From Hemicordylus capensis (taxonomy: Eukaryota; Chordata; Lepidosauria; Squamata; Cordylidae): 64,000 nt of DNA. This document shows positions 22,411 through 35,200 of this stretch, in pieces. Where the stretch lies: positions 263,074,687-263,138,686 of the forward strand of contig NC_069658.1 in assembly GCF_027244095.1 (NCBI RefSeq), in the 5' to 3' direction. Each line of letters starts with the position of its first letter. Position 1 is the first letter of the stretch. The notes under the pieces are model-generated. The model was not told where the DNA came from, ran no database searches, and saw only the letters and a list, made by a program, of their open reading frames with translations. A program made the position numbers and the translations under genes.

Positions 22411-22857
22411 ATATCACATACAAACTGTAGACGTGTCTGTCTTTGCACAGCTTGACGGTATACAAAATAAGTACAAAGACAATTTAGAGCAGCAGGAATA
22501 GCTGCTAAAGCAGTCTGAGTTGTCACAGGCCACTCCGTCCCTCTTGCCATGCCCGCCCCACCACCATCTCTACGTGTCTTCCGACTAACTGAAGGCAACA
22601 GACTTCAAGCTCATGCCACAAGTGGCGTGAGCTTCGGCTGGCGAGAAACCAAGCTCCTGTCCTTGCTCCCGCTGCAACTGATCAAAGACTTTGGCAAAGA
22701 ACCTCCCCGAGTGTCAACAGCGGGGGTGGGGTTTGAGGCAATGTTTTGCGCGCATCTCATGCACTGGCTCTCCTGCAGCCAATCCGAGTCCTCCGGGAAG
22801 CCACATGGTTGGAGGAGGCTGCAAGCAGCAAGACAACACTCTCCTCCCCTTCCCGTC

Positions 22858-23277
22858 ATGGCTGCTGAGAGCCCCTTGGAAACTCTGCAAAGAGAGATCA
22901 CCTGCTCCATCTGCTTGGGCTATTTCAAAGAGCCGGTGTCCATAGACTGCGGGCACAACTTCTGCCAGTCTTGCATCACCCAGTGCTGGGGGAGGTCGGA
23001 TGACGAAAACACCTCCTGTCCTCAGTGCAGGAGGTGGTCTCGGAAGAGAAGCTTCAGGCCCAACAGGGAGCTGGGCAATGTTGTGGAAGTCGCCAAGCGG
23101 CTGAGGCTGGATACGGCCACCTCGCTGCCGGGCCAGAGGCTGTGCGAGAAGCACCAGGAGCCCCTGAAGCTCTTCTGCGAGGAAGATGAAACGCCCGTCT
23201 GTGTCATCTGCAGGGAATCCCGAGCTCACAAGTCTCACCCCATGCTTCCCATCGAGGAGGCCGCTCAGGATTACAAG
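22858..23277 (+). CDS. Gene B exon 1: RING and B-box
   Basis: 420 bp, 140 codons. The RING shows CSIC, CGHNFCQSC and CPQC; the B-box shows CEKH, CVIC and HKSH. It ends DYK before GTAAGG, as in gene A. The MAAESPLETLQREITCSIC opening is typical for reptile TRIMs. Confidence 0.95.
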
Positions 23278-26200
23278 GTAAGGCATCTGTGGCGCCCTCT
23301 TGGCTTCCCCCGGTTATATTCATTCTTAGAGGCTGAGTCGTCGGAATCCACTCGCAGCTTAATCCATTATCCTGCTCGCTTTCTCTCTCTCCCTCGCCTG
23401 CTTTTCCTGTGGATCGTAGTAAACCTCTGCTTAGTCATCAGCCCCATAACAGTTTTGCATGCCAGCCTACTGCCTCACACCCCTTCCTCGCAAAAGAGGC
23501 AAGATTGAAGGTCACCACAAGACCCTGACTCTCGTTTGCTCCAAGCCATGTGATCTACCTTACAGGGTCGTTGTAAGCCTATGTCTGCCACTGAGCACTT
23601 CAAATGAACTATGAACTTGATCCTGCCTTTCTTAGGGTGCTTTTAGAGGCGAGGTAAGCAGCTGGAGAGAGAGAGCGCAGTGCCTGCTGTACTCTCTCGC
23701 TCCTTGTGCCACTTTTGTTATCTTTTAGGTGCTTGTAGTCACCTTAAGTGGCGCAGTAGGGAAATGCTTGACTAACAAGCAGAAGGTTGCTGGTTTGAAT
23801 CCCCGCTGGTACTATATTGGGCAGCAGCAATATAGAAAGATGCTGAAAGGCATCATCTCGTGCTGCGTGGGAAGAGACAATGGTAACCCCTTCGTGTATT
23901 CTACCAAAAGAAAACCACAGGGCTCCGTGGGGACCAGGAGTCGAAATCGACTTGACGGCACACTTTACCTTTAAGCATACTTTTAGGTGCCAGGTGAAAT
24001 TAATTCTACATGCCTTCAAGATAAAGTGTGCTGTCAGGTCGATTTCGACTCCTGGCACCCACAGAGCCCTGTGGTTTTCTTTTAGTAGAATACATGAAGG
24101 GGTTACCATTGCCTCCTCCCGTGCAGTATGAGATGATGCCTTTCAGCATCTTCCTATAGCGCTGCTGCCCGATATAGGTGTTTCCCATAGTCTGGGAAAC
24201 ATATCAGCGGGGATTTGAACCAGCAACCTTCTGCTTGTTAGTCAAGCATTTCCCCGGCTTTGGTGATCGGAGTGTTTGAGTTCGTTTTGTTTGGGGTGTT
24301 TGCAGTCCCACTCTCACCTTCCTCCAGCTTGTTTGCCTGGTTTATTTCTTGGGCAGTATGCTGTTTTTCTGACTCCACATAATTGATTAGTATTGATCTA
24401 GTGCTTTAACTGCAGGTTAGACAGATTGATTTAGCTATTGCTGCCCTTTATTATGCATTTTGTAAGTTGTCCTGAAGATCACATTTGGTGGAAGGGCAGA
24501 GTAACATTTTTTTGTTTTGTTAATAAAGTTACTTAATAAATCCTTGCATTGGAGGGATCTTGGAGGCCATCTAGTCCAACCTCCTACTTGATGCAGAAAA
24601 TCCATAGCTATTCTCAATTGATGGCTGTCCAGCCTCTGCTTGAAGACCTCCTGTGAGGGGGAGAACCCACCATTCACCTGGCTAATTGGTCCAGTTAATC
24701 TTACCATTAAGAAGCTGATTCTGTTATTGAACTGATATCTATCCTGTAATCTAAGTCAACAAGATCTAGTCCTGCCCTCTGGGGCAGCAGGGAACAAGCC
24801 CTTGACACCCTCTGTGGCTGCGACAAGCCTTCAAATATTTGAAGAGTGATATCATGTCCCTCCTCATTCTTCTCTTCTCCAGGTTCAGCATACTCTGTTC
24901 TTTAAACTGTTCCTATGTAAGTAGAATTTGGGGTTCATTTGGGGCAGCTAGGAAATCACACATGGATTCAATAGGACAACTGAGTTATGCTCCATGTGAA
25001 TGTCATCTGTTTATCACAGACTCCCTCTGAGATCTTGTCTAGTGTCGCATAAGACAAAAGAGCAAAAGCTGCCTAAAGCCTTGTGTGCAGAGTTCTGTAG
25101 AGAACTAAAGGCTATGACCCAATGCACACTTACATGAGAGCAAGCCCATTAAACCCAGTGTGACTTACCTCTGAGTAAGCATGCATAGGATTGAGTTGCA
25201 GACTATCTACGGAGAAAGTGCCTGTTGCACAATATTTGATTCTTAAATGTTTTCCGGATGCATCTTTTGGTTGTGCTCAGCAACAAGTTGCCACGCATGT
25301 GAAAGCCCTGAAGGAAAGAAGAGAAAAGCTGAAGGAATCAAAAGAAGACTTGGATTGCAGAAGCCAGGCTGAGCAGGTATGTATTTGTCTCTTTTGCCAG
25401 GGAAGGACCTGGACGTAAGGGATATCTGTTATTCCTAGGGCTTGGGTGGGGGATGTCCTTGTACATTATAGCCAGGTTTGCTGTCTGGTCATACTATATA
25501 TTGATCCCCTAGGGTATTTACTCTACAGCTGTAGGTTTAATCACATTGGGTTGTTGGCAACATATGACTTAATCTTTAACTCTTCTCCATGTCTGGATGG
25601 TGCCTGAAACAAGATGCCAAATGCTCCCTGCCTCTCTATCCTGCAGTGAACCGCAACAATCGGATACAGGCAGCCTGCAGGTTTTTTTTTAAAAAGCCAC
25701 TCTTCCTTCTCCAACTCTGGATTTGAAAAGGAAGATAGTCTATGAGCCCGGCCCACAAATCTTAACCATTGGTACTAACTTGGGGGACAAATGCTCATAG
25801 TGATTTTTGGCATGTCTACCCCTCTAGAGATGGAACTGATAGCACTGTTGAACTTTAAGCTTTCTCTGTGTAATCACCCCTTCTTTATCTCTACCCCCAA
25901 ATAATTAGCGTAAAATTGCTGTAATTTGTGCACAGAGAAAAGGGTAAGGGTTAAGCTTGGAGTTAAGATCACAATAAACAAATTGCTGTACTCTCACCAT
26001 GGAATACTCTTTGGAGGACATTGCTGCCAATGTTCATTTCCATTCCTCTGACAACTTTGATACAATTTTATAGCTGTCTGTGTGTTTTTAAAACTTTAAT
26101 AACACCGTTGCAAGTTTGGCTGCTGCAGACCTGATGGTCAGGAAAATAAAAGCTTGGTAACACTGAAAGCTGAAAAAAATTGCAGTGTTTTTGCCTGTTT

Positions 26201-29200
26201 CCTATCTCTAGGAGTGTGGACCTTGTCAAAAATTGAAATGAGCATTTGACCCCTGAGATGGTACCCACCACCCCAAATGGCTCATGTACTGAGGGTGGGC
26301 AGAGGAATGGTGAACCAGAGCATCTCCCTCCCTCCCTCCTTTCAAATCCAGAGTGGAAGGGAAAGGAGTGTGTCTTGGTATCTAAAGGCAGGGCATATCC
26401 AATTAGGGATGTACACAGACCTGTTCAGCATTATATTCTTAGAAAGCCGAAAGGGTTCAGAACCCTCGCGTTTGAAAGGGTTCAGATGCAGGGGTGGCTT
26501 TTAAGAACAGGAGAGGGTGCACTTACCCCCCCCCCGCACTTCCCCCCTCTAGCTTTCTGTGTATAAATAGCCCAGTGGGGCAGCAGCATACCTCCTTGCC
26601 ACCCCGTTTCCCTGACTGGAAGTGCCATGCGCGCGTAAGTCGCATGCACGCATGACATGCGCACATCTGCTATGCACGCACGGCACTTCTGGTCAGGGCA
26701 ACAATGGGGCAGCAAAGAGGTATGCTGATGCCCTGCTGGATTATTTCTACACAGAGTGCCAGAGGGGGTAAGCGCAGCGCGGGTGTTTGTGTAAGTGCAT
26801 CCTCCCCCATCCTTAAAGCCACGTCTGCCCCACCATTGGCTCAAAGGGAGCCAGTTCCATGCACATCCCTATATCCAATCACAGCTAGGTAAGGGAGTTG
26901 GGGCTAGATGCTCTTAAGCACTGCTTTCCTTTCCTAGCAGTGGTTGTGTGGGAGAGTGTTGTTGGGCCATCCTACTGAGCCAGGTGACTGCGAGCACTTA
27001 GGGCAGGGAGGGTTGGTGGCAGCAGTTGCCACACATTTCCTTATTTATGTCGTGTGTGTGTGTGTACACACACACACATACTAGCCAACCCCGCACAGAG
27101 CATCTGTGCGCTCTTTGAGGCCGTTGGTTATCTCCACCCCCCCACCTTCCTGCCCCAGTCTACGCTTCTGGGCCCAGCCACCTCTCCTCCCCACCGCTAC
27201 TTCTGCCCCCACACTTTCTTTCCCCACTCCTGGGCCTTGCCTCCACGGCTGGACCAGGCCCAATCCTCCTTCTGGCCAATCCTGCTGCCCAATCTGCAGC
27301 GACCAATCCTCCTGGGTGCGCCTCAGCCAATCAGACGCTTCTGCCGCCCAGCCAATCAGCTGGGCGCTGACACTCACATTCCAAGGCACACCCAGGAGAA
27401 TTAATATAATTTATATATGTGTGTGTGTGTGTGTGTGTGTATACAACACACACACACACACACACACATATATACACACACTATTCAGGTGAGCTTCCCA
27501 GTGGTTTACATAAAAGCATGAAAACTGTAAGCATCCATACAAAGCAGCAAAAAAGAGCCATAAAGACTTCTGAAGGACTAAATCTTTTCCTGCTAAGCTC
27601 TTAAATCGGGTCTCCTGATAGGCTGTGTCTGTCTCCTCTTCTCCCCTCCCCTCCCCTCAGTAAGATGGCTTTTAGGTGGCTCTGTGGTGGCAGCTGGGGT
27701 GAGGAGGGGCCATCTGAGGTGACTGCCTCAAGGCCAGCGCTGAGCTGGTGTGAGGTTTCCTTGCATCCTAGGCAGATAGAGAATCCTCCCTGTCCCCTCA
27801 AAACTATTACTACTGTTATGCATATTTATATACTTGTATACCGCTTAAGCAGTTACAATTGGTATCAAACCAAGTCCAGTGACTGGTCTGGCAGCACTTG
27901 ATGGCACTGCTAAAGCTAAGCAGAAGCTTGGACGATGGTGGATCACTGAAAGCCCCGGGTGAAAGCAGGATGGACTAAGCGAAGAGGTGCCTTTTTAAAG
28001 TGGTGGTGGTTTTATGTTTAGCAGGGGGAGAGCAACTACCCTTATCCAACCCCAGCACAGCATCCCTCCAGTGGTGGTTGCTGGTTTGCTATTTATTTAT
28101 TTATTTATTTATTTAGATTGTGAGCCTTTTGGGGACAGATAAATCTTATCTATTTTCTTTGTAAAACGTTTTGAGAGCATTTATTGAAAAGTGGCATGTA
28201 AATATTTGTAGCATTAGTAATAGTAGGATGCAAGTATAAATGCATGTTACCAAGCCCTACCTTCCCCAACTGAACACTTCTTAAAATAAACACAACTGCT
28301 CTCGGGGTTCCTCCCAAACTGGATTTGTGTCTCCATCATCTTGGCACCCAGAGCAGTTGCACAGTCCTGGTTAGGCTATGAACTTGAGAGCAGCAGGGGA
28401 TTTTCCCACTTCCCTCCGTGTTTTTCCATCCTGCCCTTCTCATGCTCCTTACAGGATGATGTACAAACTGAGAAGCAGAAGGTGGAAGCCCAGTTTAATC
28501 AAATACACGAATTCCTGGAGAAAATAGAGCGACTCATGATTATCATGCTGAAGAATCTTGACAAGGAGATTGTACAGCGGAGAGATGGGGCTGCTACCAG
28601 ACTCTCAGAAGAGATTACTCGCCTTGATGCCCTGATCAGTGAAGTGGAGGAGAAATCTCAACAGCCCGCAAGTGAATTCCTGCAGGTAAGACTGTTTTAG
28701 GGTTTCCTGCACAATTGGTTCCTGTTCTTCAGTACTAAAGCTGGACATGCAGGAATCAGCACCTCTGGGGGGAAATGTGTCCTATTACTGTTATGTTACG
28801 GCCCCTCCTTTAAAACAATGAAAAAAACAGTGCTCTAGAGATGCATAATTTATTAGGCTCGGTGCCTATGGAGTGAAGACTTCATTAGGGCCACTATGCT
28901 CTGTATTCTTTATTGCTTTTGTGTTAATGCCCTCTTGTCTCCTCTGTTTAGATTGTACCACCTGAATAAGGTTTCTGGTACCTCTAGATTAGCAGGGACT
29001 GGCACAGGTTATGTGTGACCTGTGGGTGTATAATAAACATAACTAACAGCTCAATCCTGTACAGAAGTGGGTATGCCGAAGGACAAACAAAAAAACCTTC
29101 TTTTCAGTCTTGAAGTGCTTTAGAAGCACCCCTAGAAAGGCACCATGCAGCCCAAAATCTGGCTTTCTAGTAAACAATCCCAAGAAGCTCCTCTTTTATT

Positions 29201-32200
29201 ATTTAGTATGGCATCAGTGTAGATGATATTTCTAAAGCAATATGAGCAGAAGAGATAGGTCCCTGCCCTAAGGAGCCATACTGTCAGTCTAGATTCTGAC
29301 ATTATGGGAGACAGAAAAGGAGAGAAAATTCTAAGAGCTGAATGTGAGCAAATACAATTGCACATACTTCTGTCTTCTTTGAGGCCTAAGGAGTTAAGAA
29401 AAAGGCTTATCTGAAAAGGTGGGTTTCAAGGATGGATTTGAATATTTTAGTGAGAGAGCAAGTTTCTAGACTTCGGCTCACACACAGAGTTCAGAAGTGT
29501 AAGAAAATAAATGAGAACATGTCCTTCTGACTTGCATACGTCACATATTAATTGCAGGTTTGGAGTCTTCGGTCTGGTCCAGACATAAACAGGATGTTGG
29601 AAACACCCTTGTTACCTATTTGCATGTGAATTTCCCCCCCTCTATTCCATTCCATTCCCAAGCTAACTATAGTAGTGGCTATAGGCCACCTCCAGCCTCA
29701 GAGGCAAGATGCCTCTGAATATCAGTTGCAGGGTACCAACAGCAGGAGAGAGAGTGTGCCCTCACCTCTTGCCTGTGGACTTCTCAGAGGGCCACTGTGT
29801 GAAACAAGATGTTGGACTAGAGAAGCCTTGGGCCTGATCCAACAGGGCTGTTCGTATGTTCTTATAGTACAACATCTAGTCTGCACCAATTTTAATGTGA
29901 ACTACCCCAAAAGAAGGGTGGGAGTTAAGAAAGAGAGGAATGTGTCTGCTGGTGGCTCCTAACCATAGCTAGGAGATCAGACCTATGTAGATGGTTGAAT
30001 TTTGGTGGTTTTGTCACATATTAAGACACATAGGGAGACATATGATACAGTCCTCTAATGTGTCAATATAATGTCAGAATACATACTTGAATGAAGTGTA
30101 ATTTCACAGGCATGCGGACTAGAAACTTATTTTCAAAAAATGAAAACTTATTTGACCAATTTCATTTGGAAGTACTGAATACTTGCAAGACCTGTTCATA
30201 ATGCTGATCTCATCCAGTTCTACAATCTTGCAATTTGAGTTCCCCTCTTATTTGAAGCAGAAGCTTGCAGGTCTTGACTAAGTATATTGTGTGGCTGAAA
30301 TGGGATTTGAATCCAGATTCCAGCTGAAAGCTCTGCTAGGCTATATTCACTTTATTTGCTACCTTACTGCTGAGTCTCTAGGCGGTATTTCTAGCATAAC
30401 AAATGTGAGACTTACTATCTTTTTTTTTCACCCCCTCCCGCCCCGCAGGACATCAGGAATATTCTGAACAGGTAGGTAGTGCCATTGCAAATCACAACAC
30501 TCTTTATTATAGTAGGAAGAACTGAGGAAGCTTACTCTGTTAATTTAGATTCATGTTCATGAAAGATTTTGAGGGTTCTCTATGAAGTTCAAATCTATTC
30601 TCTGTTAGGGGGAATTTCTCTTAGATTTATAACCAGAATCGACAATTAAATGGTTGTGTGTCTTCCCTTGTAGATGTAAGGATGGACAGCTACCACAACT
30701 GGTTGAAGTTTCTTCCTCTCCAACTGACCTGGAAAGGAAGCTTGGGCACTTCAGTTTGAAAAATATTGTTATCAAGGAGGCTCTGGAGAAATGTCGAGGT
30801 ACCAAAAGGGGCAAACGAGAGCTTGTGGCTGCTTTAAAATACTCAAGAATTGCCTTTTACAGTGACTGGTTTGGAGAAAAGGAGGTGGCGGTTCCCCCCC
30901 GCCAGCGCCCCCCCCCGCCCAAGATCCAACAGTGTTGTCCACATAGATACATGGCCCTGAGCATTGTGTGTTCTGCTTCAGAGAAACATAATGGTTGTGT
31001 GCAGAATAAATTAAAAGAATAACATCTGTAAAGATGGGAATGGTGGAGAGCACAAGAGTTTGTATGTGGTGTGGTGGGGAGGAGGGGAATGGAGAGAGAA
31101 ATCCAAGTAGCTTTGGAGCCAGGGGGTACAGAGCCATAAAGAACTGTGAGGAGCTGTGCAGAGCACTGCAGCACCATCTGCTGACTCCTGGCCTCCAGGC
31201 TTCTCAAGCCCACTGTCTCCACAAATTGTGCCTTGCAGCTCATGTGGCACATCTCTCCTATACTTCGGCTTGGCTGAGGTTCTTGCTTTTCCTCATAGTC
31301 GCATTGCTCATAACAGCTATACGGATTTATTTATTTTTAAAGTTTTTTTGTGACAGGCAAGGTGCTGTAGTGATTAAGTGTCAGTCTGAGAACAGGGATA
31401 CCCAAGTTCTAGTCTGCACTTGGCTGTGAAGCTCATTAATGCGCCAGGCACACTTGGTCTAACCAGTCACTAAAGCGGTTGTGAGGATGAAGGGTAGTGA
31501 GAGGAGAGAACCATGTATGCCTGGGGTATCAAACTGCTGGCCCACAGAACTCAACAATCCGGCCCCCGACAAGCCGCTGCTTCCCTTCCTGGCACGTTTC
31601 CCCCTCCCCACTGTGCTCCCAGTCTCTGGGCCTCTGCTCAGAGATCTACTACCGCTTTGGAGCAAAGTGAGGCAGAGGGAGAAAAAGCACCAGCAGCGGA
31701 GAGGAGAAATGTGATGCTGGCCAGAAGCAGCCAGCCATTTGGCCAGTATGTCCCCCCCACCCCACCCCATGGCCTCACTGCGCTCCGAAGTTAGGTTCCA
31801 GCTGCCATTGCCGCATTTCCTACCCCCATCTCACCACGCTCTAACGTGGCAGTAGACCTCTGAGCAGAGGTTGGCAGACTGGGCACTCAGGCCTGTGCAA
31901 GAGCAAGGGATGGGGGAGGGAGGAAAATTGTCCTTGGGGGAGGAGGCTGGGCTAGAGTGAGTGGAGGAGGGAGGAAGACGGCTTCTGCTCTCCTTGAACA
32001 TGGTGGTGTTTGGGAGTTATTGATCTGATTAGAGTGTTAAAATAAACACTCTAACCATAACAGTTAAATTTTATTTTCACTTTTCTTTCCTTCTTTCTTT
32101 CTTACTTATTTATTTAAAATATTTATACCCCGCCCCTCCAGTGCAATACTGCTCAGGGCAACTTACAACAATAACATAGACACAGATACAAGTAATGAAT

Positions 32201-35200
32201 TTAAAAAAAACACACCAAAAAAAGTCAGATTAAAAACAATTATTAGGTTCAAATTAAAACTGAAAATTATAAAAAGCTAAAGAACCTACCAGATATAACA
32301 AAATAATGATTTTAAAAAGCATCCTTTAAAAGGTGTATTTTAAGATGTTTTTTAAAAACACTGAGGGAGGGAGCATGACGAAGCTCTTCAGGGAGGGCAT
32401 TCCAAAGCCGAGGGGCCACAACCAAAAAGGCCGTGTCTCTAGTCACCGCCAACCGGATCTCTGTTCATGGCGGGGTCATGAGCAGGGCCTGAGATGATGA
32501 TCAGAGGGCCCTGGCAGATTCATATGGGTGAATGCAGTCCGACAGGTACCCCAGCCCCAAGCCGTGTAGGGCTTCAACCAACCCAGAGTACTTCCTTATC
32601 TGGATTGAGTTTCAGCTTGTTTGCCCCCATCCATATTGCTTTGAACATATTCTGGTGTAAAAGTAGTGCATTCAGCTAATCTAAGTGGCAAGGGAGGGGG
32701 GATAAGGGGAAGGGGAAGAAGAAAGCAAGTTAGAGGAAGAAGGTGCAAGAAGGCAGGGGCAAGGCTATGTGGCAGTGCAGAGGTACACTGGAATAAAATC
32801 CGGCCCATTGCCCGATTTTGAGTTTGACACCCTTGATGTATGCTGTCCACAACTTTGGCCCTCCAAGTGCTGTTGGACTACAACTCCCATCATCCCTGAC
32901 TATTGGCCACTGTGGCTGGTGATGATGGGAGGCTGGTGATGATGTCCAACAACACCTGGAGGGTCAAAGTTGTGCAGCCCTGCCATGGAGGAACAGTGGG
33001 ATAAAAATGCAATAAACAACTCACCTTTCCCCTCAGTGGCTAGAATATTAAAATACCCATGAGCCTTCTGTGATAGGTCTTCAGCTAATCTAGATGATTG
33101 TTTGTTATTATTTATTTATTAAAACATTTTTATACTGCCCAAAACTTACGTCTCTGGGCAGTTTACAACAGAATAAAAACAAAGTAAAACATTCGTTAAG
33201 ACAGAAATGGGGCGGGGGCACACACATTACAACAATTTAAAAAATTTCAAAACAATACTTTAAAACAGCATTAAAACCATTAGCCAACTTGGATTTTGTC
33301 TTCGCACTTACTTCAGTATCTGATGTGGAGGTATCCAGCGACTCCTCTTATGTGGTTAGGTTGGATCAGTTCCAGTTTGTGACTCCTGAGGATGTGGACA
33401 AGCTGATTGGAATGGTGCGGTCCACCACCTGTCCTCTTGACCCTTGCCCGACATGGCTTATATTATCTGGCAGTGGGGTTGTTGTAGAAGGCCTGGTAGA
33501 GATCATAAATGCGTCTCTGAGGGAAGGTAGGATGCCTTCTAGTCTTAAGGAGGCAGTTATTAGACCGCTTCTGAAGAAGCCTACCTTGGACCACTCAGAG
33601 CTGAGTAACTACAGGCCTGACTCCAACCTTCCGTGGCTGGGCAAGGTAATTGAGATGGTGGTGGCCTCACAGCTCCAGACAGTCTTGGAGGAAACTGATT
33701 ATCTAGACCCATTTCAAACTGGCTTCCGGCTGGCTATGGGGTGGAGACTGCCTTGGTCGGCCTGATGGATGATCTCCAATTGGCAATTGACAGAGGAAGT
33801 GTGACTCTGTTGGTCCTTTTGGACCCCTTGGCGGCTTTCGATACTTTCGACCATAGTATCCTTCTGGAGCGTCTGAGGGGGTTGGGGGTAGGAGGCACTG
33901 CTTTGCAGTGGTTCCGCTCCTACCTCTCGGACAGGTTCCAGATGGTGTCCCTTGGAGACTGTTGTTCTTCAAAATCTGAACTTTTGTATGGTGTTCCCCA
34001 GGGCTCTGTATTGTCTCCGATGTTGTTTAACATCTACATGAAACCGCTGGGAGAGATCATCAGGAGATCTGGTGCAGGGTGCTATCAGTATGCTGATGAC
34101 ACCCAAATCTATTTCTCCATGTCAGCATCATCGGGAGAGGGCATAACCTCCCTAAATATCTGCCTGGAGGCGGTAATGGGCTGGATGAGGGATAACAAAC
34201 TGAGACTGAATCCAGATAAGACGGAGGTACTCATTGTGCAGGGTCGGAACTCGAGAAACCCTTTTGATCTGCCTGTTCTGTATGGGGTCACACTTCCCCA
34301 GAAGGAACAGGTTGTCATAGATGGGGAGGCTCTTATTTCACTAGGGAGTGCATTCCAAAGCCTTGGGGCAGCAACGGAGAAGGCCCATCCCTGAGTGGCC
34401 ACCAGACGAGCCAGTGGCAAATGCAGACGGACCTCTCCTGATTATCTCAATGGGCAGTGGGGTTAATAACAAAGAAGATGTTCTCATAAATACCCAGGGC
34501 CCAAGCTGTTTAGGGCTTTATAGGTTATGACCAACACCTTGTATTTTGCTCGGAAACATATCGGCAGCCAGTGTAACTCTTTCAGTACAGTGGTAATATG
34601 GTGTCTCCTAGATGACCCAGAGACCAGCCTGGCTGCCGCATTCTGGACCAGCTGTAGTTTCCGGACTACGTACAAGGGCAGCCCCACATAGAGTGCATTA
34701 CAGTAATCCAGTCTGGAGGTTACCAGCAAATGTACCACTGTTTTGAGGTCATTAACCTCAAGAAACAGACACAGCTGGCATATCAGCCGAAGCTGATAGA
34801 AGGCACCTCTGGCCACTGCCTCAACCTGGGACACCAGGGAGAGGCTCGGATCCAGAAACACCCCTAGACTGCGTACCTGTTCCTTCTAACCACTGCAGAG
34901 CCGTGCCTCCTACCCCCAACCCCCTCAGACGCTCCAGAAGGATACGATGGTTGATAGTATCGAAAGCCGCCAAGGGGTCCAAAAGGACCAACAGAGTCAC
35001 ACTTCCTCTGTCAATTGCCAATTGGAGATCATCCATCAGGCTGACCAAGGCAGTCTCCACCCCTTAGCCAGCCCGAAAGCCAGTTTGAAATGGGTCTAGA
35101 TAATCAGTTTCAACCAAGACTGTCTGGAGCTGTGAAGCCACCACCATCTCACTTACCCTGCCCAGCCACGGAAGGTTGGAGACAGGCCTGTAGTTGCTCA

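Noticed and set aside
22714-23286. A 190-codon minus-strand frame opposite gene B exon 1
   Set aside because: Antisense of the RING/B-box exon, no domain of its own.
27106-27492. A 128-codon frame in a C-rich block
   Set aside because: Pro/Ser low complexity running into a microsatellite.
30857-31252. A 131-codon minus-strand frame in gene B intron 5
   Set aside because: No domain, no splice context; chance frame.
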